Shown piece after piece: positions 61,533 to 64,000 of a DNA stretch of 64,000 bases. The first letter of the stretch is position 1. Every line of letters starts with the position of its first letter. The notes beneath the pieces were generated by a model. It was given only the letters and a program-made list of their open reading frames with translations. It was not told the DNA's origin and ran no database searches. A program made the translations under genes and the position numbers. Source of the stretch: Flavobacterium flabelliforme (GTDB lineage: Bacteria > Bacteroidota > Bacteroidia > Flavobacteriales > Flavobacteriaceae). The stretch is from contig NZ_JAGFBU010000002.1 in NCBI RefSeq assembly GCF_017948675.1, forward strand, positions 372,001 through 436,000, read 5' to 3'.

Positions 61533-62038
61533 TACGGCACACCGAAACGGTTTGTGAAAAAGGAATCTGTTATGGGCAATCCGATGTTCAGATTTTAGAA
61601 CCGTATTTAGAATTATTCGAAGCAATAAAAAATAAAATTCCAGCCGATGCAATTGTATATTCTAGTCCATTGTTTCGTTGTACGGAATTGGCTAAATACC
61701 TTTCTAATGTTATAATTACAGATGATCGATTGATGGAAATGAATTTTGGAGATTGGGAAATGAAAAATTGGGATGCTATTCCTCCAGATGATTTTGCACC
61801 CTGGATGAACGATTTTGTCAATGTAGCTGTTCCAAACGGAGAATCTTTTGTGGATTTATACAATCGGGTAAATGATTTTTTAGAAAATGAACTTCAAAGA
61901 AAATACAATGCACCAGTTGTTATTGTTGCCCATGCGGGTGTTATTAGAAGTATTCTTTGTAAAATAGCTAGTTTACCACTAAAAGAGGCGTTTAATAACA
62001 AAGTTGGTTTTGGTGATGTGATAAAAATTGAATTGTAA
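61517..62038 (+). CDS. cobC: Alpha-ribazole phosphatase (histidine phosphatase family)
   Basis: The protein has 173 residues. The phosphohistidine motif LVRHTETVCEKGICYGQSDV starts at about residue 5, with YSSPLFRCTELA, MEMNFGDWEM and IVAHAGVIRSILC completing the fold. CobC removes the phosphate from alpha-ribazole-5'-phosphate made by CobT, or from cobalamin phosphate. It overlaps cobS and is the last gene of the cob operon. Confidence 0.92.
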   Translation: MEVYLVRHTETVCEKGICYGQSDVQILEPYLELFEAIKNKIPADAIVYSSPLFRCTELAKYLSNVIITDDRLMEMNFGDWEMKNWDAIPPDDFAPWMNDFVNVAVPNGESFVDLYNRVNDFLENELQRKYNAPVVIVAHAGVIRSILCKIASLPLKEAFNNKVGFGDVIKIEL

Positions 62039-62111
62039 TTTACTAAAAATCAGTGCGTAACGATATATTTTTTAGTTTCATTTAAATAACCAGTCAATAG
62101 TTTCTACAAAT

Positions 62112-62143
62112 TTGTTTTAAAACTGAATTAAATTTTACCTTTG
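62112..62143 (+). promoter_or_regulatory. Promoter of the cobalamin riboswitch and TonB-receptor transcript
   Basis: TTG (62112-62114), a 21-nt spacer and TACCTTTG (62136-62143) match the flavobacterial promoter consensus. The transcript would begin just upstream of the riboswitch. Confidence 0.8.
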
Positions 62144-62149
62144 CTGCCG

Positions 62150-62390
62150 TATTAAGGTTGTGTATTTGCTTTTTGTGAAACACATTAAAAGGGAATCAAG
62201 TGATTGAAGATTAGCGATTTTAGATTTCAGAATTATTCTGTAATCAAAAAATTGCAATCATAAAATAAAAATCTTGAGCTGTTCCCGCAACTGTAAGCTA
62301 TAAAGCTTGTTGTTATCTACAAACCACTGTTCGCTTGTGCGAATGGGAAGGTAAACAATAAGACGCAAGCCAGGAGACCTGCCTTTTTTC
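62150..62390 (+). ncRNA. Cobalamin (AdoCbl) riboswitch
   Basis: The core elements are in order: AAAAGGGAATCA near 62187, the conserved GCTGTTCCCGCAACTGTAA (62279-62297), a paired region around 62320-62345, and the B12 box AAGCCAGGAGACCTGCC (62367-62383). It lies directly upstream of a TonB-dependent receptor gene, the usual target, which it should switch off when cobalamin is plentiful. The 3' part CCTGCCTTTTTT (62378-62389) can instead pair with AAAAAGGTTCAGG (62414-62426), 4 nt before the ATG, suggesting a translational switch. Confidence 0.95.
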
Positions 62391-62430
62391 ATAACTAATA
62401 TCGAACTTTCGGGAAAAAGGTTCAGGAATT

Positions 62431-64000
62431 ATGGCAACTAAAAAATTTCGTTTACTTTCTATTATATTGTTAAGCCAATTCCTTTTGGCTCAAAATAAAA
62501 CGGCAATACCTCTCAACGAAGTAGTGGTTTCTGATACGCAACTTAAAAACTTTTCAAGTTCCCAGTCCGTTTTAAAATTGAACGATTCTATTATTAGTAA
62601 AAATCAATCTTCATTAACCTCTCTTTTAAATTATAATTCAGTTATTTATTTCAAAGAAAATGGTTTAGGAATGGTTTCATCACCATCTTTTCGAGGAACA
62701 ACTGCGCAACAAACTTCCGTGGTCTGGAATGGTATTAATATTAATTCTCAGTTATTAGGTCAAACAGATTTTAACACTGTGTCTACAAGAGGCTATAATT
62801 CAATTGATGTAAAAGCGGGCGGAGGTAGTGTTGTTTATGGCAGTGGTGCAATAGGAGGCACAATTCACTTAAATAATGATTTGAAATTTAGTAACACTTT
62901 CAAAAATAACTTAGAAGTATATTATGGTGATTTTAATACACTAAGCACTATTTATGCGGTTACCGCAGCAACAAACAAATGGAGTACCAATGCTAGTTTT
63001 ACCAGAAATAGTTCTGATAATGATTATAAATTTATTGGAAAACAAGGTAAAAATAGTAACGGAGAGTTCTATAATACTAATTTTAGTACTGCCATTGGTT
63101 ATAAGTTGGATGCTAAAAATACCATTAAATTGTACAGTGAGAGTTATGATGGGGAACGTCATTTTTCTATAACCTCGCCGAATGCTACTAAAACAAAATA
63201 CCAAGATTTTAATACCAGAAATTTGTTGGCTTGGACTAGTATTTTTGGCAAATCAGTTTCTAATATGAAACTCGCCTACATTACAGAGCATTATAAGTAT
63301 TTTGATGATATCGAAGAGGAAGACTTTACTTCCGGAGAAGTGAAAAGTTTTATTGCAAAATATGATTTTGTATATGCATTTTCTTCTAAAATAAATCTGA
63401 ATACGCTATTCGATTACAATAAAAGTAACGCATTTGGATCTGGAGTAGGTAATAATAGTAGACAAGTAGGAGGTATTAGTGTTTTAATGAAACAATACAT
63501 TACTGAGAAATGGAATTATGAATTGAGTGCTCGAAAAGAGATTTCGGATGTTTATAAAAGTCCTTTGCTTTTTTCAGCGGGTACAACTATCGATTTCTCT
63601 TCTCTTTACCAGTTTAAGTTTAATATTTCTCGCAATTTTAGGGTGCCTACTTTTAATGACTTGTATTGGGAAACGGGTGGTAATCTTGATTTAAAGCCGG
63701 AGAATTCCTATCAGTTAGAATTGGGTAATAATTTTAGATACAAAGATTTTAATGTAAGTGCTACTTTTTACGCTTCAAAAATTACGGACATGATTCGCTG
63801 GTTGCCCACTAACACCGGAAACTGGTCTCCTTTTAATACCGATAATGTTTCTATTTATGGATTTGAAACTTTGGGATCCTGGAAAAAGAACTTCAATAGT
63901 CACAACTTTGGGATTAACGCAACTTATTCTTACACTGTTTCGTTAGATGATAAAAATAACAATCAACTTTTTTATGTTCCCTATCATAAAGCTACCGCTG
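62431..64000 (+). CDS. btuB: TonB-dependent cobalamin/corrinoid receptor (BtuB-like), 5' part
   Basis: The frame starts MATKKFRLLSIILLSQFLLA (signal peptide) and stays open to the window end, giving 523 residues. The plug domain shows LNEVVVSDTQLKNFSSSQSV, GMVSSPSFRGTTAQQTSVVW and the GGGSVVYGSGAIGGTIHLNND block. Barrel strands follow (FNISRNFRVPTFNDLYWETGG). No N-terminal carboxypeptidase-like domain is present. It imports cobalamin across the outer membrane and works with the btuFCD importer, as the riboswitch in front indicates. The C-terminal end is beyond the window. Confidence 0.93.
   Translation, partial: MATKKFRLLSIILLSQFLLAQNKTAIPLNEVVVSDTQLKNFSSSQSVLKLNDSIISKNQSSLTSLLNYNSVIYFKENGLGMVSSPSFRGTTAQQTSVVWNGININSQLLGQTDFNTVSTRGYNSIDVKAGGGSVVYGSGAIGGTIHLNNDLKFSNTFKNNLEVYYGDFNTLSTIYAVTAATNKWSTNASFTRNSSDNDYKFIGKQGKNSNGEFYNTNFSTAIGYKLDAKNTIKLYSESYDGERHFSITSPNATKTKYQDFNTRNLLAWTSIFGKSVSNMKLAYITEHYKYFDDIEEEDFTSGEVKSFIAKYDFVYAFSSKINLNTLFDYNKSNAFGSGVGNNSRQVGGISVLMKQYITEKWNYELSARKEISDVYKSPLLFSAGTTIDFSSLYQFKFNISRNFRVPTFNDLYWETGGNLDLKPENSYQLELGNNFRYKDFNVSATFYASKITDMIRWLPTNTGNWSPFNTDNVSIYGFETLGSWKKNFNSHNFGINATYSYTVSLDDKNNNQLFYVPYHKATA

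Noticed and set aside
1-64000. CRISPR arrays, prophage, tRNA or rRNA genes, insertion sequences
   Set aside because: No regularly spaced repeats, phage structural genes, cloverleaf-like sequences with CCA-type ends, or transposase frames were seen.

Overview
The window reads as the chromosome of a member of the Flavobacteriaceae, most likely Flavobacterium or a close relative. The DNA is AT-rich. Several genes are preceded by the Bacteroidota -7 element TAnnTTTG, in the best cases with TTG 17-23 nt upstream (rpmH, the marR operon, the cobalamin riboswitch). There are no obvious Shine-Dalgarno sequences, and the gene families (DUF5522/CWC, DUF2805, BluB-CobT fusion) are typical of the phylum.

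Layout. 1-12 kb is housekeeping and transport: the end of an alanine:sodium symporter, an ABC-F protein, a MarR-controlled efflux operon (marR-tolC-hlyD-ABC permease), pirin, a lytic transglycosylase, a TPR protein and rpmH, which was found directly in the sequence. 12-17 kb holds carB followed by two extra copies of the carB 3' end plus its terminator (15695-15838 and 16651-16824). Each copy closes a roughly 1-kb module carrying minus-strand cargo: a zeta-type kinase with a 48-residue partner, and a YiaA-like membrane protein. 17.8-31.4 kb is a defence island: a single tightly overlapping minus-strand operon encoding a C5-cytosine methyltransferase, a NERD-helicase, a DrmE-like protein, a DrmA helicase, a DUF1998 DrmB and an unrecognised 368-residue protein. 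It looks like a class-2-type DISARM variant without the phospholipase-D gene drmC. It abuts a decapitated DUF3427 fragment.

33.9-49.9 kb is a light and photo-oxidative response cluster. It starts with a MerR regulator carrying a B12-binding domain (the CarH/LitR photoreceptor family). Next come crtI-crtB-crtZ, a START-like protein and a photolyase. A long minus-strand operon follows, encoding a TetR regulator, an ABC1 kinase, a tiny DUF2256 protein, a DASH cryptochrome, a second cryptochrome, a DUF2805 protein, an SDR, GTP cyclohydrolase I and a DUF2867 SDR. A divergent SDR and a YceI protein close the cluster. 50-54 kb is mixed housekeeping (thioesterase, rmuC, rluE-like, trmL).

54.2-64 kb is a cobalamin salvage locus: btuF-btuC-btuD on the minus strand, then CWC/DUF5522, cobU, a DUF71 protein, a bluB-cobT fusion, cobS and cobC on the plus strand. 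A cobalamin riboswitch then precedes a TonB-dependent receptor that is cut by the window end. No corrin-ring synthesis genes are present here.

The B12 locus and the B12-binding light regulator are plausibly linked: one secures the cofactor that the other would use as a chromophore. The most unusual parts of the window are the carB-tail modules, the DISARM variant and the candidate operators shared within the light cluster.
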